The notes: generated by a model from the sequence alone, not told the origin. A stretch of 64,000 nucleotides of DNA from Nostoc sp. UHCC 0926 (GCF_028623165.1 NZ_CP117768.1:2976001-3040000); one strand, 5' to 3'. Shown: positions 17,876 through 27,481, counted from the stretch's first letter. Program-made: numbers and translations.

Positions 17876-18856
17876 ATGACAGTTCGTGCTTTTTTTGAAG
17901 CTGCCAAAGTTGAAGGTTTCCAGTCACCTTACGATACCATTCACCTGAAAATTCTCTATCCAGCACAGATACACGATCAGTTAGAAAAAAGTACCGGAAT
18001 TGAGCCAGCTAATCCAGAAAACGCACCTTTTCCAGTAGTGATTTTCTTCAATGGCTATAACTGTGATGCCCAACAATACCAATGGTTAGCGGTTAAATTG
18101 GCTGAACGTGGATTGGTAGTGGTTCTCTTTAATTGGATTACTGAAGGTCTATCAGGCGTAATTAGCCTCACACCTGGGATTGATTTTGAAAAGATGAAAC
18201 CCACAATTTATCGTACTGCTCCCACAGCTTCGGCTTTGCCAGCACTTTTAGCTAAACTCGAACAGTTACAAAATCAGGGAATTTTAGCAGGAATGCTGGA
18301 TTTACAACGGATCATTCTCGGTGGACACTCTGCGGGTGGTAGGGTATCTATGGAAAATGCTGACCCTCGGTTTTTCCCTGGAGTTGCTGCATCTTTTTCT
18401 TATGGTGCAAGTAGCACAGGATTTCCAATCATGGGGTATGAACCAGGAACCATCTTACCTTTACCAGATTCCCTACCACTTCTACTCATGGGAGGAACCC
18501 GTGATGGATTCATGGTTAACAGTAGTGAACTCTATGGTGTAAGTCCTGGGGATGCTACCACCCCAGTCATCCGTACATTCCAAGAAGCAATTGCTGGGGG
18601 ACGAGATGACAGCTATGTAGTAATTTTAGAGGGAGCAAATCACTTTTCGATAGTTGATCAGCCAGACTCCACTACAGGTAGATCGTCTCTCGACTTAAAA
18701 GCTACTCAACCCCAAGAAAACTTGCATTTGCTAATGAGTGAAATTATTGGTCTGTTTATTGACACTTATGTTCGCAATCAACCAGAAGCATCTCAGTTGC
18801 TTGAGCAATTATTAAATACTGCCAATCCTCTGATAAAATCCTTTGAGCGTAAGTAG
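17876..18856 (+). CDS. Chlorophyllase-like alpha/beta hydrolase
   Basis: The 326-residue cytoplasmic protein has an alpha/beta-hydrolase fold. It shows the oxyanion-side strand VVIFFNGYNCDAQQY, the nucleophile elbow GHSAGG (Ser in the middle), an acid candidate in GTRDGF and a His in GANHFSIV. This order and the GHSAGGR motif are those of the chlorophyllase/dienelactone-hydrolase-like group. Substrate cannot be told from sequence; true plant chlorophyllases cut phytol from chlorophyll, but cyanobacterial homologues may act on other esters. The next gene starts 11 bp after the stop, so the two are likely co-transcribed. Confidence 0.75.
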   Translation: MTVRAFFEAAKVEGFQSPYDTIHLKILYPAQIHDQLEKSTGIEPANPENAPFPVVIFFNGYNCDAQQYQWLAVKLAERGLVVVLFNWITEGLSGVISLTPGIDFEKMKPTIYRTAPTASALPALLAKLEQLQNQGILAGMLDLQRIILGGHSAGGRVSMENADPRFFPGVAASFSYGASSTGFPIMGYEPGTILPLPDSLPLLLMGGTRDGFMVNSSELYGVSPGDATTPVIRTFQEAIAGGRDDSYVVILEGANHFSIVDQPDSTTGRSSLDLKATQPQENLHLLMSEIIGLFIDTYVRNQPEASQLLEQLLNTANPLIKSFERK

Positions 18857-18867
18857 TTAGGCTGATT

Positions 18868-19545
18868 ATGACAAGTGCATCTTATATTTTTCTGGCTGGA
18901 GCAAGTCGCGGTGTTGGTCGAGAAATTGCCCAATCCCTCACAGGACAACAGCTAAAGGTCAAAGCACTCCTGAGAACAGCAGCAGTTGCTGCTCAACTAG
19001 AAGGAATCGGTATTGAGGTACTTCTGGGAGATGCCTTGAATGTTGGCGATGTAGAACGGGCAATGCTGACAGATGAACCTATTGACACTGTTATCAGTAC
19101 AATTGGCGGTTTACCATCAGATGTAGAAAGGCCAGATTACCCTGGTAATAGAAATCTGATCGATGCAGCAGTTAAAGCTGGGGTGCAAAAGTTTATTCTT
19201 GTGTCTTCCATAGGTGCTGGCAATAGTGTTGTTGCTGCGTCACCCCAAGTTTTAGAGGTACTGGGAAAAGTTTTAGCTGAGAAAGACAAAGCTGAACAAC
19301 ACTTAATTGCCAGTGGACTCACCTATACAATCATCCGTCCTGGTGGACTCAAGTCAGAAGCAGCAACGGGTAATGGCGTTTTGACTGAAGATCCGCAGAT
19401 TATTGGTAGCATCAATCGTGCAGATGTCGCGCAGTTAGTTGGTCGCTGTTTAAATAGCCAACGCGCCAATAATAAAATTTTGTCAGCGGTAGACCGAAAC
19501 ATGCTGTTTGGGCAAAGAGAATTTGCAGAATTTAGTTTAGGTTAG
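18868..19545 (+). CDS. NAD(P)-binding atypical short-chain reductase
   Basis: The 225-residue Rossmann protein opens with the dinucleotide motif GASRGVGREIAQSL. It has DTVISTIGGLPSDV and the family's KFILVSSIGAG and YTIIRPGGLKSE segments but no clear YxxxK, so it fits the NAD(P)H-binding atypical SDR group (NmrA/HSCARG-like, related to plastid Ycf39-like and divinyl reductases). Substrate unknown. It follows the chlorophyllase-like gene by 11 bp, which suggests a shared pathway, perhaps ester or pigment breakdown (inference). It converges on the molybdopterin subunit gene, whose stop is 35 bp away. Confidence 0.8.
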   Translation: MTSASYIFLAGASRGVGREIAQSLTGQQLKVKALLRTAAVAAQLEGIGIEVLLGDALNVGDVERAMLTDEPIDTVISTIGGLPSDVERPDYPGNRNLIDAAVKAGVQKFILVSSIGAGNSVVAASPQVLEVLGKVLAEKDKAEQHLIASGLTYTIIRPGGLKSEAATGNGVLTEDPQIIGSINRADVAQLVGRCLNSQRANNKILSAVDRNMLFGQREFAEFSLG

Positions 19546-19580
19546 TGCCCCTGGAGCTTCTTTTGAATGCCCAATGCCTT

Positions 19581-21695
19581 TTAGATCAACTTGTCAGGTG
19601 TAATGGGTAAATCACGGATGCGCTTACCTGTGGCATGGTAAACTGCATTGGCGATCGCAGCTGAAACACCTGTGATCGCAATTTCGCCTACACCTCTTAC
19701 ACCTGCTGGGTTGAAGTTGAGGTCAGGTTCGCCGACGAAGGCCACCTGAATGCGAGGAATATCTGCATGGGCTGGGAAGTGATAGGTAGCAAGGTCATAA
19801 ACCACGGGGTAGCCAATGTTTGGATCAACTTGGCACTCCTCCATTAAAGCTTGCCCGATACCCATGATCACGCCACCACGGACTTGACTGGCTGCTGTCT
19901 TAGAGTTGATGACTCGCCCGATATCCATCACTGACACCCAGCGCGTCACCCGCAAACGTCCGATTTCTTCATCCACGCTAACTTCGCAAAAATGTGCGCC
20001 CCAAGATTGGAACGCCCATTTCTTGGTTTCATCGCCAGGAGCAGAGGATGCTGTGGCCTCAATTGCTGCTTGGCCGGACTGAGAAAGAGTTGCAAACGCC
20101 TCCTGTGCGGTCTTAGCATTAGCAGTTTTCAGAACTTGCTCACAAGCTGACATCACCGCCGGAACCAGAGATGCTGTCATCATGGAACCACCCGCCATGC
20201 CTCCATCTGGTAGCAAGGAGTCGCCTAACTCTACATGTATCTGTTCGACGGGTAGCCCCAATGCGTCTGCTGCTGTGGCTGCAACAACGGTATATGCGCC
20301 AGTGCCCATGTCATTCCCGGCAGTGAGAACATGGGCAGTACCATCTGGTAGCAGCCGTACCTTGACTGATGCTGCACCTCGCCTGCCAGGGTAGGTTGCT
20401 GCCGCCATCCCCCAACCAACGAGTTTCCCATCGGATGTCAAAGAACGGGGCTGTTTTGGTCTGTCTTTCCAGCCAAATTGCTCTGCACCCAAGAGCAAAC
20501 AGTCAGCAAAATGTTTGGCTGAGAATGGCTGACCTTCGCGTTGGTGTTCTTTAGTTTCATTTTTCAGGCGCAGTTCTACCGGGTCAATTTTTAGCATCCA
20601 GGCTAATTCGTCCATCGCTGACTCCATCGCCCACATCCCAGGATTCTCTCCTGGCCCGCGCATGAATGTTGGTGTACCGATGTTCAGCACTGCTAGTTCC
20701 TGCTTCAGTTGCAAATTCGGCGCTGTGTACATAACTGGCGTGACCGCAGTACAGGGTTCTGTAAAGACATCCACTGGTGAGGTACAGGATTTAACCTCAT
20801 GGGCGATCGCAGTTAAACTACCATCAGCAGTTGCTCCCAAGTGCATAGTTTGCTCGGTTTCGGAGCGGTGTCCGGCGTTCGCTGTCATTTGCCGTCGGGT
20901 GAGGACGACTCTGAGAGGACGCTGAAGTTCACGGGCAGCCGCAGCACAGAGAATACCGTGGGGCCAGGGAAAGGCTTTAGAGCCGAAAGCTCCACCCAAA
21001 AAAGGTGTGACGACATGAACCTGTTCAGTTGGGAGTCCAAAGAGTTCTGCATAGGTGCGCCCAGTTGCCAACACCCACTGAGACGGTTCGTAAACAGTGA
21101 GAGAATTTGCATCTTCCCAGTGGGCAATGATCGCATGGGGTTCCATCGCCGCGTGCAGTTCGATGGCTGTCTTGTAGGTGGCTGTAAGTTTCGTTGTTGC
21201 ACTCGCCACCCCTGCCGCAAAATTCCCCTTTTCAAACTTTAGCTCTTGACCCATCTGCGGTGGTGCCTCCTTGAAGGTGGCTTTTGCAGCTTCCACGACT
21301 GGCTTTTGGCTTGTGTATTCCACCTTGACCAAATGCGCCGCATCACGCGCCCGCTCGAAGGTGTCTGCTACTACCAAACCGATAATTTGTCCTGCATAGT
21401 GAATTTTGTCATCCGACAACGGCAGACGAGCCTCGTAGATTTTCGAGGTCCTAAAGTCGTTGGCTGGCATAAACACTTTCGGCGAGTTTTTATGCGTGAA
21501 AACATCTATCACACCTATTGCCTTTTCTGCCACACTGGTGTCGATGTTTTTAATTTGCCCATTGGCAATGCTGGCGGTGACAAGATAACCGTGAACCAGA
21601 CCTGGAATTTGATGTTCTGCGGCGTAGGTTGCCGTGCCCGTTACCTTTGCCCGTCCATCCTTACGGTTGATGGCAGTCCCAATTACTTTGTTCAT
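19581..21695 (-). CDS. paoC: PaoC-type molybdopterin subunit of aldehyde/xanthine oxidoreductase
   Basis: The 704-residue product is the large catalytic subunit of a three-part molybdenum hydroxylase. It begins VIGTAINRKDGRAKVTGTA, contains FLGGAFGSKA and FMRGPGENPGMWAMESAMDELA (a pocket region, quoted partly), and ends with GVGEIAITGVSAAIANAVYH, which carries the active-site Glu. It resembles E. coli PaoC/YagR more than classical xanthine dehydrogenase. It oxidises aldehydes or purines using water, with electrons passed through Fe-S and FAD subunits. Its start overlaps the FAD-subunit stop by 4 nt. Substrate is not predictable from the sequence. Confidence 0.85.
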   Translation of the reverse strand: MNKVIGTAINRKDGRAKVTGTATYAAEHQIPGLVHGYLVTASIANGQIKNIDTSVAEKAIGVIDVFTHKNSPKVFMPANDFRTSKIYEARLPLSDDKIHYAGQIIGLVVADTFERARDAAHLVKVEYTSQKPVVEAAKATFKEAPPQMGQELKFEKGNFAAGVASATTKLTATYKTAIELHAAMEPHAIIAHWEDANSLTVYEPSQWVLATGRTYAELFGLPTEQVHVVTPFLGGAFGSKAFPWPHGILCAAAARELQRPLRVVLTRRQMTANAGHRSETEQTMHLGATADGSLTAIAHEVKSCTSPVDVFTEPCTAVTPVMYTAPNLQLKQELAVLNIGTPTFMRGPGENPGMWAMESAMDELAWMLKIDPVELRLKNETKEHQREGQPFSAKHFADCLLLGAEQFGWKDRPKQPRSLTSDGKLVGWGMAAATYPGRRGAASVKVRLLPDGTAHVLTAGNDMGTGAYTVVAATAADALGLPVEQIHVELGDSLLPDGGMAGGSMMTASLVPAVMSACEQVLKTANAKTAQEAFATLSQSGQAAIEATASSAPGDETKKWAFQSWGAHFCEVSVDEEIGRLRVTRWVSVMDIGRVINSKTAASQVRGGVIMGIGQALMEECQVDPNIGYPVVYDLATYHFPAHADIPRIQVAFVGEPDLNFNPAGVRGVGEIAITGVSAAIANAVYHATGKRIRDLPITPDKLI

Positions 21696-22687
21696 ACTAC
21701 GCCTCCTCCTTTAGCTGACACCGTGAGGGCGCGACGAATTGCCCGCTTTGCCAAGTCAACTTTGAAACTGTTATGAGTTAATGGTTTAGCTTCTTGAAGT
21801 GCAATTTCTGCCGCCTGTTGAAACGTTGCAGTATTGGCACTCTTGCCGATCAAAAACTTTTCTGCTTCCTTTGAGCGCCAAGGTTTATGGGCTACACCAC
21901 CCATTGCCAAGCGCACATTCTGAATCTGCTCACCCGCTAAGTCAACCGCAGCTGCCACAGAGACTAACGCAAAGGCATAGGAAGTGCGATCGCGTAACTT
22001 TAAGTAAACCCCTGATTTGGCAAACGGCACTGGGGGCAGAACCACAGAGGTAATCAACTCACCTGGCTCTAAGTTTGTATCTCGCTGGGGTGTGTTCCCT
22101 GGTAGTCGGTGAAAGTCTGTCAATGGTATCTGCCGCTTACCCTTGGGGCCTTCCACAACAACAACAGCATCCAGAGCCGCAAGAGGGACACACATATCTG
22201 AGGGTTGAACTGCCACGCATTGGTCACTGGCCCCAAGGATGGCGTGCATCCGGTTGATGCCCGTTGCTGCCGGACAGCCGCTTCCCGGTTGTCGTTTGTT
22301 GCAAGGGAAGGCGGTATCGTAGTAGTAGGGACAGCGAGTGCGTTGCAGTAGGTTGCCCCCTACGGTTGCCATATTGCGGATTTGCTGAGACGCACCAGAA
22401 AGAATCGCCCGGGACAGTATTGGATAATCGCGGCGAACATCAGGATGGTCTGCTACTGCTGTGTTAGTTACCAGCGCTCCAATGCTCAGACCACCCTCAC
22501 TTGTGCGTTCAATGCGCTTCATCTCTAATCGAGAAATGTCGATAAGTTGCGATGGCTCATCTAGGAAAACCTTGAGACGGTCAACCAAATTCGTACCGCC
22601 CGCAATCAATATCGCATTTTGGTCATTTGTTGCCCGTTCAACCGCATCTTTCACAGAAGTGGCACGGGCGTAAGTGAAGTTGTTCAT
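21692..22687 (-). CDS. paoB: PaoB-type FAD subunit with extra Fe-S cysteines
   Basis: The 331-residue product has the FAD-binding motif AILIAGGTNLVD (about 25-36) and SQQIRNMATVGGNLLQRTRC (about 100-119). Extra cysteines at 119, 129, 138 and 157 match the [4Fe-4S] site that is a hallmark of PaoB-like FAD subunits. A CO-dehydrogenase-flavoprotein-like C-terminal domain follows. It overlaps the adjacent genes by 4 nt on each side, so the three subunits are translationally coupled. It transfers electrons from the Fe-S subunit or molybdenum centre to its acceptor. Intact and full length. Confidence 0.87.
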   Translation of the reverse strand: MNNFTYARATSVKDAVERATNDQNAILIAGGTNLVDRLKVFLDEPSQLIDISRLEMKRIERTSEGGLSIGALVTNTAVADHPDVRRDYPILSRAILSGASQQIRNMATVGGNLLQRTRCPYYYDTAFPCNKRQPGSGCPAATGINRMHAILGASDQCVAVQPSDMCVPLAALDAVVVVEGPKGKRQIPLTDFHRLPGNTPQRDTNLEPGELITSVVLPPVPFAKSGVYLKLRDRTSYAFALVSVAAAVDLAGEQIQNVRLAMGGVAHKPWRSKEAEKFLIGKSANTATFQQAAEIALQEAKPLTHNSFKVDLAKRAIRRALTVSAKGGGVV

Positions 22688-23394
22688 CTGAGCATCTCCT
22701 GGGGTTCATTGACCATCACTGCGGCAGGAGAGGGCGGTTTTTGTCCTATTACCTGCTGGACTGCTGCCACAATGCCGTTGTAAGCGCTACATCGACAGAG
22801 ATTACCACTCAGTCGCTCCTTGATTTCAGCTTCAGAGAGTTCAGCCAACTGTGGGGGACTAGCCAAATCCGGTGTGACAACGCTGGCACAGCCACGTTTG
22901 ACTTCATCAAGTAAGGCAACAGAAGCACAAATCTGCCCTGGGGTACAATAGCCGCACTGGAAGCCATCGTTGTCAATAAATGCTGCCTGCACTGGATGGA
23001 GAGTATCGCCCTTCGCCAGCCCTTCAATGGTGACGATCGCTTTGTCTTCCTGCATCACTGCCAGAGTCAGGCAGGAATAAACTCGCTCACCATCGATCAG
23101 AACAGTACAGGCCCCACACTGCCCATGATCGCATCCCTTTTTGCTGCCCACTAGCCCCAAGCGATCGCGCAGAGCATCTAAGAGTGTGACACGCGGCTCA
23201 AGGTCGAGGGTTTGCTGCTCACCGTTAACAGTAAGTTTCACGTTGATCTCACCTGGGTTACTTTGGCTAGCTTCCTTTGCTATAGTTGCCTGATTGAGTA
23301 ATGAGGGAGCGGCTATAGCTGTTCCGGCAACAGTCAGTGCCTGTCCCAAAAAACCGGGTTGAGATGTTATTTCTGCCCTTTTTTTGTGTTCCAT
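22684..23394 (-). CDS. paoA: PaoA-type [2Fe-2S] subunit
   Basis: The 236-residue product has two [2Fe-2S] clusters: plant-type Cys88, Cys93, Cys96 and Cys108 (KKGCDHGQCGACTVL), and Cys147, Cys150, Cys200 and Cys202 (FQCGYCTPGQIC, NLCRCSAYNG). The N-terminal 45 residues contain a hydrophobic segment TVAGTAIAAPSLL like the Tat signal of PaoA, but only KKR rather than an RR-x-F/L-L consensus precedes it. Export via Tat is therefore uncertain. First gene of the paoABC-like operon. The 367 bp upstream hold no supported gene and separate it from the Rieske oxygenase. Confidence 0.87.
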   Translation of the reverse strand: MEHKKRAEITSQPGFLGQALTVAGTAIAAPSLLNQATIAKEASQSNPGEINVKLTVNGEQQTLDLEPRVTLLDALRDRLGLVGSKKGCDHGQCGACTVLIDGERVYSCLTLAVMQEDKAIVTIEGLAKGDTLHPVQAAFIDNDGFQCGYCTPGQICASVALLDEVKRGCASVVTPDLASPPQLAELSEAEIKERLSGNLCRCSAYNGIVAAVQQVIGQKPPSPAAVMVNEPQEMLR

Positions 23395-23761
23395 AATTCG
23401 TACTTCTAGATTGAATAATGCGGTAATTCTGAGAACTTAGGGATATGCATAGCTATTTAGTATTGTGTACATAAATTAAGGTCGAGTGCAGGTAAGAGTT
23501 TGGGGAAATAAGGAAAAAATCAGACAAAGTACGCTTCCCCAAATAGCTGGATCATCTTCTCAGCCGTGGATTTAGCATGATATTGCTGTTTGAGGGTGAA
23601 TTCTCAGTTTTGGAGCGTCATTCATCAGTATTCTTGACGTGGCAAGAGAAATAAATCTGGCGTTGCAGAACAGTGGGATGAATTTGGGCAAGCAGGAGAG
23701 ATCAGCCTTAGTTGCTGCTGCTAAATCATCCCGCAAATATGCAACGCCGTAAATCTCAATT
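23395..23761. other. Intergenic, no supported gene
   Basis: This gap lies between the Rieske oxygenase stop and the paoA start. An ORF on the minus strand (23572-23769) overlaps the oxygenase end and has no family character. I see no strong hairpin. The paoABC promoter presumably lies at 23395-23500. Confidence 0.5.
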
Positions 23762-24814
23762 TTAAGCACGCCAGCGGAGTATTTGACCCTTGACAGGATT
23801 CACAAATTCTCGTCCTTCAGCGACAGACCGAGCATACTCCCGCTTTAACTGGTAGTACCACTGCGCCTGCATATCTGAGTCTTTAATCAGCCGTAGCACA
23901 GGATTATATTGCAAACCAATCTGCTGCTTTTCCACCACCGTTCGGTCTTGACCCAGGAAGGTTTGTGTTAGTACGTGCATCAATGGCTTGAAAAATCCTG
24001 CCCAAGGCAGTGTCCAGTAAAGAGCAAAAGTTACTTCGGTTTCTGTGTCTGAAATGGGTGTAACTGCTGTTAAATTAACGACTCGATGGTTGCCAATCGT
24101 GGTTTCTTCAATTCTGACTCCAGGTAAACGAAAAGAAATTTCCGTTTCCGGTACACCACCGCCAATCAGCCAGTATAATCGACCTCCATTCGCTGGTAAT
24201 CGGTGTCGTCGCATTGTGAAGCCGTAGGGCGAAGCGTCGAATTGCTTTACTTCCTCGTGCAGTTGCTCATTTCGCCACCACCAAGCGCGATGAACGTAGG
24301 GTGAATGAGCAGGGTCCATCAGACCTACCACTGCATGATCTATAAAACAGGGAAATCTCATGACCTCTACGAATTGGTGTGATCGCTCATCAAACCCTAG
24401 AATGACCGGAATCTCCATCTCAGAAGCAGGCTGAGGGTTATCGGGATCAGTCATATATATCCAGATATTCCCTTGGGCTTCCCGAATTGCATAGGACTGG
24501 ACGTCGAAGCGACTCAAATCCATCTGCTGTTCTTCTACAAGAGACGGGATCGCAGTACAGCGCCCACCGGAGTTAAAGCGCCAACCGTGGTAGCAGCATT
24601 CCACTTCCTGCCCATCGAATCTACCACAGCTCAAGGGCACAGCCCGATGGGGACATATGTCCCGCATAGCAGAGACTTTGCCATCCTGGTCGCGGACTAG
24701 CAGCACCGGTTCTCCCAAGAAAATGCGGCTGATCATCATACCTGGCCTGATCTGATTACTAGGCAGAGCATAGTACCAAGTATTACGTAATACAAAGTTA
24801 TCGTTATTTTTCAT
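23762..24814 (-). CDS. Rieske [2Fe-2S] aromatic-ring hydroxylating oxygenase alpha subunit
   Basis: From ATG 24814 the product has 350 residues (an upstream TTG at 24841 is possible). The Rieske cluster is CPH (Cys54, His56) with CCYH (Cys73, His76). The catalytic non-haem iron site looks like DHAVVGLMDPAHSPYVH, matching the D...H....H pattern of this family. There is no C-terminal membrane helix, unlike pheophorbide a oxygenase. It belongs with vanillate-demethylase/PaO-like oxygenases that remove or hydroxylate ring substituents with help from a reductase not seen here. Same strand as paoABC but 367 bp away, so shared regulation is only possible. Confidence 0.85.
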   Translation of the reverse strand: MKNNDNFVLRNTWYYALPSNQIRPGMMISRIFLGEPVLLVRDQDGKVSAMRDICPHRAVPLSCGRFDGQEVECCYHGWRFNSGGRCTAIPSLVEEQQMDLSRFDVQSYAIREAQGNIWIYMTDPDNPQPASEMEIPVILGFDERSHQFVEVMRFPCFIDHAVVGLMDPAHSPYVHRAWWWRNEQLHEEVKQFDASPYGFTMRRHRLPANGGRLYWLIGGGVPETEISFRLPGVRIEETTIGNHRVVNLTAVTPISDTETEVTFALYWTLPWAGFFKPLMHVLTQTFLGQDRTVVEKQQIGLQYNPVLRLIKDSDMQAQWYYQLKREYARSVAEGREFVNPVKGQILRWRA

Positions 24815-24997
24815 CGCTAATTGCGTCTGCCTTTGACACAACGAAAGTCCTGGTTTGTGGAAAGGAAGGTTATGCTTGAAAACATTCTTTCAGATTTTTA
24901 ATTGCTGTAAGTAAATTCAACTGATATACTTGTTGGTCGTGTTCGTAATTCTCTCAGATTTGGGATAATCTGCGATCGCTCCAGGTGTGAAGTTGCA

Positions 24998-25434
24998 TTA
25001 TTCGCCAGAAATTTGCACACATACCGTTCTTTTGCGCGGCCCATCCAACTCAAAAAACAACACAGATTGCCAGGTCCCCAAAGCTAATTTACCATCCACA
25101 ACGGGAATTATCTCACTAGTAGTCAGCATCATTGCCATTAAGTGAGAGTGAGCATTAATCGGCTCATCTTCTGGGACATCTCTTAAATGCAAGTCATTAT
25201 GCAAGTAACAGTCTGATTCAGGTGCTAATTTTTGCAAGAACATTTTTATATCTTCTAACAATCTGACTTCATTTTCGTTGATAGCTAAAGCTGTTGTTGT
25301 GTGTCGAGAAAATACTAAAATTTGTCCATTTTAATTGATGTTGAAGCAAGAAAATCTTGAATTTGTGGTGTGATATTATAAATATTAATTTTTGGCTTAG
25401 TTTCAATTTCAATTAACTTATTAATAATTGGCAT
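24998..25434 (-). pseudogene. yjbQ: YjbQ family protein, frameshifted
   Basis: From ATG 25434 the frame reads MPIINKLIEIETKPKINIYN through FLASTSIK and then stops. A one-base shift in the A run (T run on + strand, about 25329-25332) would instead give NGQILVFSRHTTTALAINEN and join the open frame ending QSVLFFELDGPRKRTVCVQ at 24998. The rebuilt protein of about 145 residues is full length for the YjbQ/UPF0047 family, some of which have thiamine-phosphate-synthase-like activity. The break is in a homopolymer, so a sequencing error is a real alternative to a dead gene. Confidence 0.8.
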
Positions 25435-25492
25435 CTGTTCAATTTTATATTTGGTATTGCAGAGGAGGCAGGATGAATGACTTCAATGACTT

Positions 25493-26662
25493 CTAACTCC
25501 CAACTATAGTTTCCAGACCTTGCACTAATCTTTCTATACCTTCTTTCGCTGTATCTTTTTGCAGCGCACCATAGGCAACGCGCAGGTAGCATCCGTCATC
25601 CATGCCAAAGGTTGTACCTGGAATAACTGCTACTTTATGTTCTTGGATTAGTCTTTTAACTAACTCAAAAGCATCCATCTGAGTATTAACCTTGAGGAAA
25701 AAATAGAAAGCGCCATTAGCGGGTGTAATGCTACATAAACCTTGTAAGCGGTTAAGGCAGTCTAATACTAATTGTCGCACTTGAGCGATCGCACCTATAT
25801 TACTCTTCAAATACTCCTCTTTTGCTTGTAATGCCCCGAAAGCTGCATATTGGGAAATCACTGGCGGACAAATCAAAATCGTATCCTGGACTTTTTTGAC
25901 AGCAACAAATAAGTGTTTGGGAATCACCATGTAGCCAATGCGCCAACTGGCAAAACCGTATGCTTTGGAAAGGCTAAACAGAGAAATGGTGTACTTGCTA
26001 CTATTCCCAAATGCACCAGGGGAAACGTGTTTTACCCCGTTATAGGTAAAGTATTCATAGGCTTCATCGCTGATATGGTAAATCCCGCGAGTGCCACAAA
26101 TTTGATTTACTTGGCGCAATGCCGCTTCCGAATAGACAACTCCAGTCGGATTATTCGGGGAAATTGTGACTACAGCCCGTGTTTTGGGAGTAATTGCTTG
26201 AGCGATCGCTTCTTTTCGCAATTGATAATTTTCATCCGTCGCCACTAACACTGCACGACAACCAGCCATTGCGATCGCCATTTCGTGGTTGAAATAGTAG
26301 GGCGTATTCAGAATAATTTCATCGCCTGGGTTAGTGATAGCAAGAATAGCATTCATAAATCCCATATTGCTTCCCGCTGTCACGACGATGCAGTTTTCCC
26401 CATTGATTTCAATGTTGTTGAAAGCTTGCAATTTTCCTGCAAGTGCTGTCAACAATGGCGGAATTCCTTCAACTGATTTGTATAAATTATTAGTGGGTTC
26501 GGCGAAGAATTTGGGTAAAAATTCTCTGACTTCCGGTGGTGGGTTGTAATAAACAACACCCTGTCCTAGAGAGATTGTTCCAGGGGAGTTTTTAATCAGT
26601 TCCCCAACCACAGGAATAATTGGCGACTGTACCGCCTGCATACGAGAGGTTAGGGATTCCAT
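25493..26662 (-). CDS. PLP-dependent class I/II aminotransferase
   Basis: The 389-residue fold-type I enzyme shows the family landmarks: SPNNPTGVVYS (Asn171-Pro), ISDEAYEYF (about 197-205), and the Schiff-base lysine in FSLSKAYGFASWRIGY (Lys233). The near-terminal CYLRVAYGAL follows the substrate-carboxylate Arg. It transfers amino groups between an amino acid and a 2-oxo acid; the N-terminal phrase SLGQGVVYYNPPPEV is typical of a cyanobacterial subgroup often annotated as aspartate or aromatic aminotransferase. Substrate is unknown. It stands alone on the minus strand, with a hairpin upstream at 26725. Confidence 0.88.
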   Translation of the reverse strand: MESLTSRMQAVQSPIIPVVGELIKNSPGTISLGQGVVYYNPPPEVREFLPKFFAEPTNNLYKSVEGIPPLLTALAGKLQAFNNIEINGENCIVVTAGSNMGFMNAILAITNPGDEIILNTPYYFNHEMAIAMAGCRAVLVATDENYQLRKEAIAQAITPKTRAVVTISPNNPTGVVYSEAALRQVNQICGTRGIYHISDEAYEYFTYNGVKHVSPGAFGNSSKYTISLFSLSKAYGFASWRIGYMVIPKHLFVAVKKVQDTILICPPVISQYAAFGALQAKEEYLKSNIGAIAQVRQLVLDCLNRLQGLCSITPANGAFYFFLKVNTQMDAFELVKRLIQEHKVAVIPGTTFGMDDGCYLRVAYGALQKDTAKEGIERLVQGLETIVGS

Positions 26663-26724
26663 ATTTCCTTGCCACTTACCTAGCTTTAGTATCTCTTAAT
26701 ATGGAAGACATGGAAAGTTTCTCT

Positions 26725-26773
26725 GTGACAGACTCCCAGATTGATGCAAGCATACAGTGTGAGAGTCTGTCAC
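26725..26773. terminator. Hairpin after the small gene at 26810
   Basis: GTGACAGACTC at 26725-26735 and its exact inverse at 26763-26773 form an 11-bp stem with a 27-nt loop. It lies about 35 bp downstream of the stop of the 72-residue gene and upstream of the aminotransferase start, so it may end the former transcript. There is no U run, so a regulatory role is equally possible. Confidence 0.4.
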
Positions 26774-26809
26774 CAAAATGATTAACCAGATTTGCGATTA
26801 CCCAAAAAT

Positions 26810-27028
26810 TTAGTCAATCGAAATCTGTTGAGGCCCACTTGCTTTGCCGTTATGTGCGTCTATTGTGATGCTGGTGTAACTATTTGAGCGGATCTGTTGA
26901 TCCAGCCAGCTTTTAACGGGATCGTCTGCAAGATTCAGTCGAAGCACACCAGAGAATAACCCACCCACAAATGAGACTGGATGCTGGATAAATTCTCTGA
27001 ATATAGGTGACAATTCATCAATGAACAT
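26810..27028 (-). CDS. Conserved small cyanobacterial protein, unknown function
   Basis: The 72-residue product contains HPVSFVGGLFSGVLRLNLADDPVKSWL, quoted here as HPVSFVGGLFSGVL and RLNLADDPVKSWLDQQ. I recall this phrase in small conserved proteins of Nostocales, but no function is known. There is one short hydrophobic stretch (FVGGLFSGVL) that could be a membrane-associated helix. The polar C-terminus ends ASGPQQISID. The ATG is preceded by AGGAGTC (CAGGAGT) at about 9 nt, a good ribosome-binding site. Confidence 0.65.
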   Translation of the reverse strand: MFIDELSPIFREFIQHPVSFVGGLFSGVLRLNLADDPVKSWLDQQIRSNSYTSITIDAHNGKASGPQQISID

Positions 27029-27481
27029 TAAAAGACTCCTGGCGGTGCCGTAAAAAATTATTACTTCTTAATTGATCGTAACCTGTTGAGCAATATATGG
27101 TTAGCGGTGGTGAAAGATACAAATTTTGTCTGCCATGAACTGGGAGTAAAGATGAAAGAAATAACTAAATATTAGAAAACTTGTGCTTCTATGGATAATA
27201 TTTAGGATTACCCCTTTTAAGGTGACAAATTCACTTCTCATTACCTGTTTGAGAGCGTTCTATTCGCTTTGAACTGATTTCCACCCTTTCCTCGTTCATC
27301 CTGGCATCCAAATTAATCAGCGATCGCTGCCTGTTCTCCACACTACCGGGAAATGGGTAAGCGTTATACGATTGGGTTGAAAAATCGTCTTAATTCCTTC
27401 CCCTCATGACGTTAATTTCTCTGGACAACTGTCAATATTATTTATATATAGCCAAGTAAGTAACATAATTAAAGATGAGAA

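Noticed and set aside
20841..22673. Several plus-strand ORFs opposite paoB/paoC
   Set aside because: Antisense shadows of GC-rich genes with clear function on the minus strand.
23572..23769. 65-codon minus-strand ORF
   Set aside because: Overlaps the oxygenase stop; no recognisable feature.
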